NCBI GenBank assembly: GCA_016801845.1 | Contig: CM028927.1 | Coordinates: 10,566,001 to 10,630,000, forward strand | Direction of reading: 5' to 3' | DNA: 64,000 nt | Source: Polydactylus sextarius | Taxonomy: Eukaryota; Chordata; Actinopteri; Polynemidae | Shown: positions 13,001 to 25,966 of the stretch, piece by piece | How positions within the stretch are numbered: position 1 is the stretch's first letter | Layout of the letters: the number at the start of each line of letters is the position of its first letter | Made by a program: the position numbers and the translations under genes | Notes under the pieces: generated by a model | Seen by the model: only the letters and a program-made list of their open reading frames with translations | Database searches by the model: none | Told to the model about the DNA's origin: nothing

Positions 13001-16000
13001 ATCAGAGACGCTTGCCCAACTTAATGTCATAATCTCTTCCACTTCATCAGAGCTACAGAGCTACCACCATGACGGCTCAGCTCACTTACACCATGTAGAG
13101 AACACTCAACCATCCAGCCTCATTAAGTCTATTTATCAGAATGATCTCTTTAAAGTCATTTCTCTCCATCCCATCAGCCTACTTAAAGCCATGTCGTGTT
13201 AGCGCCCATAGATCGTCTCCCTCATTCTTGTCGTCGCATCACTGTGCTTATTCTCTCATTACAGAGAACAGGGCATCAACTATGTCTTCGCTGGCATTAA
13301 TGTAACTGGATACTTTGTCAACATGTATGAACGTCTCTGCTGGAGAAACTTTGCTGTCATTACATAACCCTTAGTTAACAAGCAGGGCTACTTTTCTGCT
13401 ACAGAAAACTGGGGTTAAAATAATTTTGAATTTTTCAGCCCATTTCTGATGCAACTGTCAAAACAGTTTTTTAGAAGCACCAGCATGTATAATTTAGACT
13501 CATTGAATGATGGTCAATTGTAACTCTGGCAGTTTGACTAAATGTTTCCTAATTCTGACTTGTGTTAGTCTGTGACTTACAATTCATTTACAGCTCATGC
13601 GACTCTGTTGTCCCTTGAAAATACTCATTTCTCTTTCTTATCCCATTAGTCACAGGCATTCCTAAATGTATTCCAACAATCCTGTTTTACCCACTCTGCC
13701 TAATTACTCTCCCAGAGGAGGCTAGTCCTGGGATAAAACATGGTTTTCTCCTCTCACTTGTTCACTTGTTAGACATGCCTTTCCATGAGGAGGAAAAAAA
13801 CAGTATTTTGGAAGACTGAGAAAATAGAACAGCACTGATCCTGCAAAATTCTAGGTTGAAAAAACACACATAAATACGCTCTGTTGCTGAATTTCTACAT
13901 TACTCATGGTGGAATATTGATTTTCAATAAAATGTATCTAGAGCCATTTGTTACTCTACTTGTTTTTCTATCAAGAAATGCAGGGAAAGGAATACAGTAT
14001 ACTATACTAGACAGTATACTAGTTAGACACTAATATTCCCTATTACTCTTTAGAAATCTCTAGAGAGGGACATGAAATGTGCAATTGGATTGTGATATTT
14101 TTCTCCATTTAAACTGAGTGGCCTGAAGGTATGTTTCCATTTTTATGTATACAAACGCTTCCCCTAAGGCCACTATAAACAATGATCCTAAAAAGGTCAC
14201 TGAATATCAAGGTTAAAGGTAAGCATACAAGGAGGAGCAAGCTTTATGAGGATATCTGGATAATATTATGCTAATTGGGTGTTTGTGACTCCAGGGCAAA
14301 TATATGGGCCATTATGTAATGTTCCCATCATAAAATACCATTGTATGCCATTATCAGCTAATGAAAATATCAAGACAATTTTCTTGGGTAGCACTGGACT
14401 AATGATGAGTTAGAAGAAACACTCTCAGGTTAGAAGACGGCTGACAATAAAACAAGCAAAATGTATGTTAGATGCTTGAGTGGTTAAATATGCAGTTAAC
14501 ATATTTCTTTTGTGTTCTTTCCTAAATCAATTCCGAGTTGCACACGTTTTGGACTAACTCCAACATGACTAGATTTGCACTTGAATGGCTGGAATTACTG
14601 AAATCCATCCAATCAGGCACATTTGTAGCATGTGAACAAACAGGATTGCTGCAAATCTCTTCTCACCCGGTTTCTCTCCTTTAAATTACAGATCCTGTTG
14701 CTGCTGTCCACCAAGGTAACAGTACTGCACTGTGACAGTATAAGGGTTAAAATTACTTAGCATTCTAATAAGTGCACAGTTTCTGCTGTTTTTTAATGAA
14801 TGTATTAAATCATTTCATTGTTGGCTTTAGTAGGGATTAAAGAAGAATTTATTATTTTACTTCTATAAACCTTAAACCATGTTAGAGACACATTTCAGAA
14901 TAAATGGTCAATCTTGAAGCAGCAAAGACTGACATAAACTTTTAGTCTTCATATGCAATTGCATAGTGTGTCTGAGGACATAACAGTGACATCAGCGAGG
15001 TTATTTGCTCAGATGACAAAGATGCCCCAAAGCCATGGTAGACATTTTATGAAAACAACTGTTTTTACAAGCTAAGTAGTACTTCCCAAGAGGCGTCAAC
15101 ATCATGTAAAGTTGGCTCAGAGCTAATGTCACTGAAAAACTCTTCAGATGTGCCAGTGAATCTTCAGGGCTTCTGTAACACTTGGCCTTTTTCCAATGAT
15201 GACCTCATCCTGGTCATGCCTTGTTAGAAATAAAAATCCAAGCCTTAAGGAACTTGTAAATCACTGGTTTTCTTACTCAGGGCAGTCCTGAGGGTTGATT
15301 TAATCGTGTATGTCTGTATGCACGAGGGACATGAGTTTCTAGAAATGCCTGTGAGTGTCGCAGGTTAGGAGGCATGTAATGATTGGATGGCTAGATGCCA
15401 GCAAGTCCTGGTCACTTGTTTTTTGAGGGTTAGGGTTAGGAAGACATATACTAAGAAGACACATGGGAGTCGAGCAGTGAAATACCCTTTGGTATATTGC
15501 AAATATACCAAGCCTTTTTTTTATGGATTTTCAAATATATTTGTTAAAACTGACATTATATGTATTAATTTTTTTTTGCATTAGCAAAGATCTTGGGTCT
15601 GTCAACAGCAGAAAATACATATGCATCTTTACTGTGATTTATATCATTAACAGAGCAATAAATCTTACTCTATTACTTACTCTACTCATAACTTATTAAT
15701 GTGCCGGGCACCTGTGTTTATTTTGTCATTTGTCTTTCAAATTTAATTAACAGCACCAACATGCAGTGACATTTAGCAGTCGGCTACATACCACAAATCT
15801 GGCAAACCTTCCCAGCAGCAACGGTTTACTATGTTAAGAAGCAAAATGGTGATAGACACTGAAAATTTCGAACACACTGCAGTCCTCACATTTTGTGAGT
15901 GTAAAAAACAATAATAAATATAGGGAAATTGCAAATTTCCTAAATATATACCAGCTCATTTATGAAACACTGCTGTCAAAAAATGTGATGCCGCGTCTTT

Positions 16001-16239
16001 GCGTCTACAGGTATAATACAGTTGGAAGGGTCACCAGCCCCTGCACCTGCCTGAGCTAATCACTCACTCTGAGACTGAGAGGTTAAAGGTCTGAGGTTAG
16101 AGAGCACACACATACATGAGCCAACCGCAATCCTCACTTTACCTTTCTACCCTTTGCCTTTCTCTAACTCCCTCCCACTCTCTCCCCCACCACACCCAGT
16201 AGTCTCTCTTTGCCCCCCACTTCCCCCAGTAATTTGCTG
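7061..16239. other. Long non-coding region, no recognisable gene or transposon
   Basis: I see only AT-rich intergenic or intronic-type sequence. Minor items are a GAT run near 9138-9151, a 14-bp tandem duplication of TTACATCAGTCAAG type at about 11769-11796, a two-unit TTAGGG-like match at 15427-15440, and patches at about 11570-11750 and 12640-12760 with ATTA-type cores that could be conserved elements. A candidate 24-nt microexon at 14692-14715 is described in the findings. No open frame here has a family resemblance. Confidence 0.4.
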
Positions 16240-16880
16240 CCTTGCTGCCATTTTATGCAGATGACTAGTCATGCTGCTACAGCTGCCCCAGGGTGCCAAA
16301 GCCATCATCGGAAATTCAGATGACTGCCCCATGATGCACCGCATTGAGTCGTTCTGTTGGCATATGTCTAGTGTGACCAATTTTCTGCCTCTTTTTTTAA
16401 TTTAAATACATTACATTTTGTGGCATAAGTTTAGTTTTACTCACATTTCCTTTGTCTGCTATCCTCCTCAGACACAGAGTCCATACTAGTGTGATATAAC
16501 AGTGAGATTCTAATCAAATACCCTTTTTGTCAGATTCAGTGAATATTACCTCATGGTCTACCTGATCCCTGCGTGTCTATGTGCTAAAAAAATATTGAGC
16601 AGTTCTGGCTCTGCAAATGGGAAATAAAGTGGCTCAGACCGAGCAACAGGGCATTATTTCAGCTAATCAACAGCACATGACGAGGGAAAAAGGAGAAGAG
16701 GGTAGATGGGGGAATGGAGGCAAGAGACAGAAAATCAGGCACAAACTAACTGATAGTGTTCATTAAAGGATTACTAGTGGAGGGAGAAGTGGCAGCCTGG
16801 CCTTTCGTCACCGCCAGAATGTGTGGAGTTTCAAATGCGACAGATAAGGGCTGCAGACAAGAGATCATCAGTGACATTAA
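16240..16880. promoter_or_regulatory. Candidate conserved non-coding elements (two patches)
   Basis: The patch at 16240-16380 holds ATGCAGATGACTAGTCATGC (a partly palindromic octamer-like/E-box region) and ACAGCTGCCCC. The patch at 16600-16880 holds GGCATTATTTCAGCTAATC, CATTAAAGGATTACTAG (paired ATTA/ATTAC sites) and GACAGATAAGGGC (GATA-like). Both are free of simple repeats and more balanced in composition than their flanks. The call rests on texture only. Confidence 0.25.
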
Positions 16881-19500
16881 AGTGGGTACATGGAAGGAAA
16901 TCTACCTACAATGACAAGCACAAAGAGAGGGATGGTAACATGGCTATAAAAAAACATAACTGATATTTTGACAAACTATTAAAAATGGTTGCTGAGGTTG
17001 CAGAACTTGGAAGACATAACTTAGGCATAACTTTTCAACAGAGGCCAAAATGAAAGGCATATGTTTAAACTTTAAACTATAGTAAATAACTATCAACTAC
17101 TGTTAAGCTTTTTAACATATACAGTGAGATGAAACTGTATTTTCCTATGATATGTAAGGTGTACAATGGAAATGCTCAGGTATACTTGAGTGAATTACAT
17201 GCAACTCAAAATTGTTCTTAGGTGCTGTACTTGAATAAATGTATTCACATTGCTTTCTTTCACAACATTTTTTCCAGAAATGTAAGAAAATAAAACTTTA
17301 TAGGTGCACTGACTTACTCCTAGATTAACCAAATTGAAGATAGTGGAAAGCTGTTAAAGGAATGTTTTCACTTTCCTAAGCTTTGACTGCCTTCCTCTCA
17401 ATACCAAACCACTAACATGAATTATGTAGATAAGAGACAGAGACATAATAGGAAGAAAAATCTGCAACGTGCATGTGGGTGTGCTTTGTAAAGACTGACA
17501 GATTGTGGCTTACACGTCTGTCTGAGAAAGGCACTTCAGGCTTTTCTCTAATTCAACTTTATAAAAGACAATGCCATTAACCTTGTAGAACAATGGCAGA
17601 CAAAGAGCTCAGATTTATAGCAGAAACAAAAACCTACCTGTGCCTATCCATTAGTCAGTGGAGGGGCTTTTAAAGAAGTTCCCTGGCTGAGACCAAAAGG
17701 TTTCCTCAGCTGTGTGCTTTTGCTTTTTTTTTTTTTTTAAATCAAATTGCCTAAAAAAATGTCAATGTATAACAATAGTATCAAATTTGTTGCATTCAGT
17801 ATATGACAGTGCCAAGTATAACCATGACCAGTATCATTAAAAAGTTAAGAAGTTAGTGTTGAATATGATTTGGCTTTGGAGAAAGTCTAAATAGAATTCA
17901 TCCAATTTATCTGTAAAAGAGAGAAGTGCTTGGATAATTAAACTATGATAGGTCCATATTAGAGAACCAACCGCCACACATTCTACTGAGATTAATACGA
18001 TTCCATTTGTTTATCCATTCATTCATGCATCTTTTTAATATTTTCATATTTCAACCTTTGATTTCACTAACAGAGTCTATCCTCTTAAGCATGGTTGATA
18101 CAAATTTTGCACCTGTACAGAAATGCCATTTTGTGCCATTAATTAGTTATTCTACTTTGTGTTTTAAATACTTGAGAGGTTTTTTATTGGATTCAAGTCA
18201 GGGCACATATTTAGCCAGGTCATATTTTTTTCCATTTTTTCCCTTTATTTTTTGCAATAACAGGTGGTCTTGTCTTGTAATTTCATAGCTTTGTTGGTGC
18301 AATTAGGCTTAACTGGAAATCTCTTGTGCACTTTTGGTGAAGTGGTCACGTATGTACTCACTTTTGTTGCTTTGAGGTTGTACTTTGGAGTCTCTATTTT
18401 TATTTTCAATGCAGTCCATCTTGTTTGTTTTTAAACTATGCACTTCAGCTTCAAAAAATTAAACAATGCTATACTACTACACAATATTATGCAGATTTGA
18501 CTCATTTAACATTTTGGTGATATTCCACAGGTATGTTCTTGGTTCAGAGTGAGGTTCAAACTGGAGGATGAACAGAATCCAATACAATGAACAGTGCAGT
18601 GGGTTTTAAAAGAAGACTCTAGATAGAGAGAATAAGGTTATTGGAAAATGTAACCTCTTCCATCTTCCACACAGCCTACAGTAATTGTCTAGGGAGAAGT
18701 CTGAACATTTCCAAAGGTTGTAATAATTGATTGTTTGTTTAATATTGACTCCAGATTGACAATAGCATAATAAATGACTATCAGCTTGGTTTGCACTTTT
18801 ATATTGACCACCTTGTATAGAGAAAACAAATCAAACATTTGTTCAAATTAGGCATGCTTTGATCAGTGTATTTTGTAGACTTTGAATGAAAACTGGTAAC
18901 CGGCAGCACTGGTGCATCCTGACAGTGCTACTTAACATCAAATGGGTATTATGAGGACAATAAGATACATAATTCTTTAGAAAGACTTCAGTAATTATGA
19001 CAAGCACATAAAACAGAACAAGAAACTTTGAAATGAAAATATCTCATCATTCTTCCTACACTGAACGAATATCCACCTGGACAGCCTATGCTCTAAAATT
19101 TGTTTGGTTTCACCCTGTGCTCTCACGGAACACAAACATTTTTCTTCTACCTGCTCTCACTATTTTTTTTTTTTAACTCACAAATTCATGGATCATAAAC
19201 ATGGAGCATCTGAATGCACCCTTTAACAGGCCTCCTTCATGCTCTGAGAGGCTGCCCTAGAGCCATCCATGGCCATTTGAAGCAGGTCTCAGAAACAGGA
19301 GCATGATTTCAGTACAGTAGCACCATCGCAGACACACTTTAGATGCACTGGAGAAGCTGTAGCCAGCAGTTGATGGAAGATATCTCTACACTACAAATAG
19401 AGTGGCAGTGAATTATTAAAAGGGAAACAGTCATTTTGTGAAAGAAGAGTGTAATAAAAAGGAAAAAACACCTTTCCCAACATTTCACAACATAAACTAC

Positions 19501-19502
<2 letters not shown>
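16881..19502. other. Unassigned AT-rich non-coding DNA
   Basis: No gene was seen. A poly-T run lies near 17725-17739. The stretch 18060-18420 has a wordy, repeat-like look (pyrimidine-rich, phrases such as GGATTCAAGTCAGGGCAC and CAATAACAGGTGGTCTTG) and may be an old dispersed repeat that I cannot classify. Confidence 0.4.

Positions 19503-19534
<32 letters not shown>
19503..19534. repeat. (GT)n microsatellite
   Basis: About 16 uninterrupted GT units, followed by TATGTATA. It is a simple length-variable tract and produces a spurious His/Thr-rich frame on the minus strand. Confidence 0.97.
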
Positions 19535-19539
<5 letters not shown>

Positions 19540-20499
19540 ATACGGTAGGCTGGCAAAATGCACTTGAGGGCTTTAAAATCTAATATCCTGCAGGGATAGA
19601 CAGGTTCACTGTGAAATAAAGGGGCTGTTAAACCATCCTGCAAACTCTTGCCCACTGGGCAACAATAACGTTATATCCCATAGAAAAGAAATGCACCTCT
19701 GTTCACATAAGGAGGGCGGAAATGCAAAGTAAAGAAAAGGTACAGCAGAGAAGGTACAGCCATAGTTAATGTGGAAACTCTAATGCACAAAATAGGGAAA
19801 CAAAAACAGCAGCTTAATACTTATTGCCTTTCCAAGACAAAATCGTTTTTTTTTTTTTTTTTTTTTTTTTATTGCCAGCATCAGCATGTCTAAAAGCCAT
19901 GACTTTTCCTTACTGTAGGTGGCGCATGTTTACTTGTAAAAATGATGTAAAAAATGTTTAACAAAGCTCCCGCTTGTGGAAAATCTGCCTGAAATCCACA
20001 AATGAATTAACAGAGTTTAACACAAATTCCAGGAGGTTTTTCACATCCAAATATCAAATACGTTTTCACACTTGGCCAGGTCACCAGCTAGGAGAAATAA
20101 TTAGAAGGATTTGTATCCCGCTGCTACAAAACAGACCCTGGGACCAGCATGAGACGAACAAAAGCAAAAGTACTTAGCAAGAATGTTTTCATTAATAAAA
20201 AAAAAGAACATGTCAAAAGCTCAGGTTTAAAGACAGTTGTATATGTTGTAGTTCTTATTCATTCTGTAGTAGCATTCATGGGTCAAAGTCTAGGGCTCCC
20301 AAGTGAGGTCTGCATTTCACACTGAAATTCACAGAAATTGACATTGTGAGAAGCAGAAATCTCACCTGACAAGGACTGTATATAACTGACAGACTGAAAG
20401 CTCTATCAATTCTGTGGGTGGTAGTGCACAACTGTTCCAACCTGGTGAAGCAATTTCTTGGATTGTCTCAGGGACTCTGCTTTTCTCAGTGGTTATGGC
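19535..20499. other. Non-coding DNA with a 25-nt poly-T run
   Basis: The poly-T run occupies 19846-19870. No gene, and no retroelement body next to the poly-T that would mark it as a SINE or LINE tail, was recognised. Confidence 0.5.
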
Positions 20500-20740
20500 A
20501 CCTTGTACAGTCAGTGTCCAACTTCCCGTAATGACACTGTAGCAGCCTTACATCACAACCATAATTCATTTTAATTGAACTTTTCAAAAGTTTCAGCAGT
20601 CGTACACCATCTAAAGCCAGATGACAGGAACCCTGCATAATCACTAGCATTCTTAACGGTCTAATGACGACTCTCATAAAAGGCCTGTGAATTAAGACGT
20701 CGGCATCATTTATGATGGATGACGGTTTTAGTTGAGGTAA
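20500..20740. promoter_or_regulatory. Candidate conserved non-coding element
   Basis: This stretch contains CATAATTCATTTTAATTG, GGTCTAATGACGACTCTC, CATAAAAGGCCTGTGAATTA and GGCATCATTTATGATGG. It has several ATTA/TAAT cores, Hox/CDX-like CATAAA and TTTATG words, and a CRE-like TGACGAC, with CpGs preserved in an otherwise CpG-poor background. That combination often marks constrained fish enhancers. There is no repeat signature and no plausible coding frame. Confidence 0.35.
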
Positions 20741-21145
20741 GGAGCTCACGTGGGAAAAAAAAAACGGACTAAAGACTGAGCTGCATTGCATTATAATCAC
20801 TAACTCACTGATTTAACAGGACTGATTTGTTGGTACATGCAATATCAGTGCAAACATTGAAAAGCTCCAGGCACACTGAATAGTATTTACTGAAAACTTT
20901 CTGTAATTAAATTATCCCCATAATAGCATACCATATGTACTGAACTGACTCCATATTAACAATGTAAGTTCATTTAGCAGTGTGTTTTTCCTCTATAGCA
21001 AATATTGGCTTTCTGAATGTCATGGCAAAATGCCATGCAGTCAATGGAACTGCATACAACAATGATATTGGTCCATGGATAACTATTAAGTGATTGTGTG
21101 TGGCCTGAGTATGTGAAAGGTAATATTTTCATTTGACTTGTTGAA

Positions 21146-21178
<33 letters not shown>

Positions 21179-24100
21179 GGTGGATAATGCAGACAGAGAA
21201 AATGTCAGACTCTCCAATATCTGACAGCACAACAGCAGTGGCAGCATCACTGCGATATATCCTCAAATGACTGGGAGACTCTGTGGGTTATTACAAGGGT
21301 ATAGAGACACATATTGAGTCATGATTAGAATCATCTCCATAATCTTACACAATATGGGAGGGAGCCCTGAACTCAAGATATGGGCCATGAGGGGCTAACA
21401 TTTAAAAACTGTCTTGAGGGAGAACCCATTGCCTCTCACAGTGGGCAGCCTTGTAGAGATCCTTGGCTGCTTTAACGATCCTTATTCATCTTTACCTAAC
21501 ACACCCACCAAGTCACAGACTTACATACACAACATACACATTTCTTACCGGCGCACATTTTACCACACCTTACTTCAGTCATATGTATTTTTTTTCTGTG
21601 CTGTACATAACATTGCAAATAAGTTACGGAACACAGGTTATGTGTTTCAAATAGTAGTTTCTTCCTTTGTATTTCACATGAGTGGGATTCAAGTTTTGCT
21701 TCACTGGTCTTCAGAGCAAGAAGTTAAGTGGAGATGTGCAGTACTTTATTTCTATGTCAGGATCCTCTTTTTCCACTTGATTGGCCTTTCATCACACAGC
21801 ATGTGGTGCAGACAATGAGGCAACAGGAAGCGGAAGCGAAGAATGGGATGGATTGGAAATGAAGCACATACATGGGATGAGGCCTGACTGCTGATGATCT
21901 TTGATGGAGCATCTCACGAGACACAAAAGGATGACTCAAACCGAGACCCCGTCACGCATTCTTCCACACAGCTGTGCATGCACGCAACATGTGTGGCCTA
22001 TTGATACATTGCATTCATTCAGAATGCACAATGTGACGGTAAAAGCGAATGCATCATAAGTCCAAGTGCCAACAGCCTATGCAAAAAGGAAACCAAGGGA
22101 AAAAAAAGGCTGGAAAAACTCATCACCCACTGTCTGTCATCCATATTCTTTCATTTGTTTCTCAGAATTACCCAGATGAGAAGAACTTTCATGTGGAAAA
22201 ATTCTCCCTCTCTGTCTTATCATCCTCTTGTCTTAACTGTCTTAACTTCTTCTACCTTGTCATTTTTTTTTTTTTGCAATTCTTATATTCTACATTCAGA
22301 TAAGCTACTCTGATATCCTGGTATGGCACAAAAATAGCAATCTTACAAGCTGAGCTTCCTCTATATCTTCAATGTTTCCATCGTTTTTGTGTTAATAGTG
22401 CAAGGAGAAAACTCAAAAATCTAGAAAATTGAGGGTTGGGGGGTATAACTGCTTATTATGACTATGGAGGATGTTCAAAAGAGCTGTGCTTTGACAACGG
22501 ATGTGCTGGAGTTGTTGTTTTCTGTTCTAATGTAGCCTAAAGATATATGTTTATCAAAGTGAATTTTCAGTGTATTGGGGTCTTTGCCAATCCTTTTAAA
22601 CCTCCCAGAACTCAAAGGAGCAGGCCAGAAATATGGAATGATAAGCACATCACCGACTCAAATTCACTGAGATGCAGCAACAAAGTGCAACAGTAAATCA
22701 CTACAGTAATGTGATGACTCTATGTCTGTGTATTGATATGAAAGCCAACCTTCAAGAAATTGCGTAGGAGGGAAAGCATTGGTACCAATGCCAGCAAACT
22801 TCTGCAGCTGTAAGAAATGTTATTTTACTTTTCTGCTTTAAGACTGATCAACTGTTGCAGACAACAGGTGTTGGTGTGTTGTCTATGTACAATACAGTGC
22901 TTTACAGTTAATGAGTAAGGAAAGGGTCATGTTGCTGTCAAACCACTTTTTGTGACTGTGGTGAATTTCATGCAATTTGGTGGTTAAGCTACATATGCAT
23001 TACATAATTATTGTATTAAATTTTGAAATGATGTATTATATTGAAATCATTTGATTCCTATGAGACGTGGACTGGAAAGGCTCTTTGAAGCAGAAGGATA
23101 AAGTGTGTTGAAGATTTTCTGTGGGTTTGCCACAAGCAACACCTTTCACATTACAAGTAGTCATTTAATCAGCTTTTGATGTTAAACATTGATTGGTGTA
23201 GCTTTACATTTTCCTACTTTCAAAATGTGTGCTTTACTAAGCAACCATTATTGTATACACCATTGTATACACTTGAATCAATACAATTAATGTTATTTCT
23301 CATTGTGTGTTATGTGATTTGTGGCACAAGACAGAAAATGATATGCCTGGAAAATTACATCTGCACTGCTCTGCTTAAAGGTGACAGAGAATGGTTGAAC
23401 AGGGTTTTGATCCTTGTTCTGTGATGTGACATATACACAATAACATTTTGGTTGGATGTGTAACGCCTCAGAAGCTTCCTAAAAACCCCTCTCAGGAAGC
23501 TATTTTAGGGTGGGGATTTTAAATGTGTGGTTTTGCACCTATTTACACCTATTTGCACCTATTTCAACTTTTCAAGCTTGACTGGCAACCTCATTATGAA
23601 ATGCAAGCACTTGACACTGATTGGCTGCCTTCACTGCCACTCAAATCAACTTAACTTTGCCGGCTTCAGAACACAGACAGACCATCTTTTTACAGCTAAT
23701 CGACTTTGAAGGGGAGGGAATGGAATCAGAGTGGGGAGGGGTGAGAGATACATTTTATGTCACAAAATCGTTTTTGAAATTGACCAATTTTCTAGCGGAC
23801 ATTTCTAAAAGAGAAATTTCTATGAAAAGGAGATGTTCAGAATTTCCAGCACTTTTCGCAAGTTCCTGAATGCAGGTGGACTATCGTTCTACAACAAAGA
23901 TGAGGTAAAAACGGTTTTTGATCTGTCACTTCTAAGCTGTTGTTAATGTCTTTAATGTCTCACTCTATGACACTAAGACTCCCAATACTGCCAGGATCAA
24001 ACCTACATAGAGCTCTGACCTTTTAGCAGCTAATCAGGGACCCCAAGTGCTCTGGAAATCTAGATTTCACTACTTGACACTATTTTGCCTTTGACATGGA

Positions 24101-24493
24101 TATTATTCTAAGATGCTACTCATTTATTGTATGATGAGTTTTACTTTTACAAAATAATCAATATTTATTCATTTATTTGACTTTTATTTTACTAACTTGT
24201 CAAATCTCAATCACTGCCCCACTGAGTTCTCAAGGGTTCCCTGCTTTGCTTTGTTATTATTCTATGATCCATCATAAAATTTATGTCTCTGTCTCTTAAA
24301 TATGGAGTTCACAATGACAAAATCTAAAGGTGAAAGGCTGCAAAAGTAGTATGAAGAAAATCCTTAGAATTTGTCCTTGACACACACAGTTTCTGGGGTG
24401 TGTGTGGTAAAAAAAAACAAACGTGTCTGTATGTAACAGGTGTATTCCCACCACAGTATGTCTACTTATTTTACATTTTATTGTCATGTGTGG
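20741..24493. other. Non-coding DNA with poly-T and a short tandem repeat
   Basis: Poly-T of about 29 nt lies at 21150-21178 and a shorter one at 22263-22275. A 10-bp tandem (CACCTATTTN, three copies) lies at 23536-23565. The longest frame (21414-21818) has no family resemblance and no codon-like pattern. No other structure was seen. Confidence 0.45.
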
Positions 24494-25966
24494 TTTCTGT
24501 ACAGAGCCCCTGAAGTGACATTAGAAAAACAAAAACATGGGCTGCATCCAAATACCCCTACTAGTCTACTACGTTGTAGGCAAAAATGAGTAAGCCATGA
24601 TCTAGTATGTCCAAATACCTTAGTATGCTTTCAGTAGTAGGCGAAAGGTTCTTGGATGGCTTCCTTCTTCTGGTAGGATTTTTCAGTATGCAAGCGATGT
24701 ACACTACGCTATGCCAGAAGTCATTGGGAGGTTGAAATCCATACAAGAAAAAACTTTGCCCGCTAAAAGTGACATTTGATACTTGGATGAATGTATTACT
24801 TTTAGTAAACAGTGATCAACTTGTTAGTGAAAGGAAATGGAAACAGGGTCCAGGGTGAGATTATTTTGATATTTTTACAATTTTATTCAAAGTTTGTTTA
24901 GGGATATCAGGGGAACAGCGAAAAGGGTCAGATGTCCTGTGATGTATAACTCCTTTTCCGACAGTTTCTATACACTCCTTAAAAAGCAATTGTATTAAAA
25001 TGCAAATACAGACTGTTCAAACAGACTGTGTTTAAAAGCAATGTATAGTAGAAAGTACAGTAAATAAAACATATCTATAGTTGTTCACGTCACCAATGTG
25101 AATAAAAAAATCACCACTATGACTGCATAGCTAACTAGCTGTGGTAGCTAACACTCTGCTTCAAGCTGGCAAAATCATGACGTTGATGTGAACAGGCAAG
25201 ATGGAGGTGTTGTAGTACGTCCAAATTGTGCCTACTACTGGCTAGCTTGCTAAGTCGTAGCTACTACTGTCATGGTCGAGTAGTAGGCACTCAGTAGTAC
25301 ACAGTGCATACTAAGGATTCAGATGCAGCCATGTACTGGGGACAAACAATATACTCTGTACAACTCTATAGTTTTGCGAGATCTCAAGTTTCATTTGCAA
25401 ATTAAACCTTGCCTGTCAGTGTGTGAGTTTAGCAGTCCAATGAAATTAGGTTGTAGGTCTTCATGTTACCAGCAGGAGGCAATTGAACTATACTGAAAAT
25501 TCTCAGGTGAAACAAATTTTGAGATTTTGGCAGTCTGACATTTCTTGATAATCAGACCGTTGCTAAGGAAAATGAACTTTACACCTCTGATTTATGCCGT
25601 TTGTATCACTTCGCAAGTAGTCCCGTCACTTATCGCCAAACAAATCTGTCAGTTAGGGGACTACTTTTGTCGTGGAAGCTATCTACCGTAATCATTAAAA
25701 TAACAGAGAAAACAATAATACAAATGTGTTGTTGGCATCTTATTGATATCGTAAAAATATAGTCATTGTTTCTGCTGGTAACACGAAGACCTACAACGTA
25801 CTTTCAGTGGACTGTTAAACTCACACACCAACAAACACATTTGGATTCACAAATGAAACTCGAAACCTTGTAAAAGAAAGTCAAGCTCTCATAAAACCGT
25901 GTTTGTCCCCACTACATATATTTTTTCTTTTTTTTTCTCATGTCACTTTGGGGTCTTCGTATTTCT
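24494..25966. mobile_element. Foldback (long inverted repeat) DNA element, interrupted
   Basis: Two arms are near-complementary. Left 25334-25475 pairs with right 25772-25912, sharing GGGGACAAACA, AGTTTCATTTG, GTGTGTGAGTTTA, CAGTCCA and GTTGTAGGTCTTC. The complementarity continues outward, 24494-24535 on the left against about 25913-25966 on the right (AAGTGACAT..AGAAAAA), once the element at 24540-25329 is removed. The loop (about 25476-25771) has no coding capacity but contains a shorter inverted pair, AAGTAGTCCC and GGGACTACTT. Long arms with a non-coding centre fit a foldback-type non-autonomous DNA transposon. The superfamily is unknown; TA dinucleotides flank the inner CTGGGGACAAACA ends. 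Confidence 0.78.
24540..25329. mobile_element. Non-autonomous inverted-repeat element inserted in the foldback
   Basis: The ends are inverted copies: GGCTGCATCCAAATA on the left and the complement of GGATTCAGATGCAGC on the right, each flanked by CATG (24536-24539 and 25330-25333). The subterminal zones are rich in related words in opposite orientations (CTACTA, TAGTATGC, GTAGTAGGC). The uninterrupted right arm of the host foldback reads ATGTA-GTGGGGAC where the left arm reads CATG-element-CATGTACTGGGGAC, so CATG was duplicated on insertion. There is no transposase frame. The TIR style resembles fish MITEs I have seen labelled hAT-like, but a 4-bp duplication does not fit hAT (8 bp), so the superfamily is left open. 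Confidence 0.68.

Noticed and set aside
15427..15440. Interstitial telomere-like sequence
   Set aside because: Only about two TTAGGG units; expected by chance.
19846..19870. Poly-T run as the tail of a minus-strand retrotransposon
   Set aside because: No LINE or SINE body is recognisable beside it.
21414..21818. 134-codon plus-strand open frame
   Set aside because: No family resemblance, no splice or promoter context, AT-rich amino-acid mix typical of chance frames.
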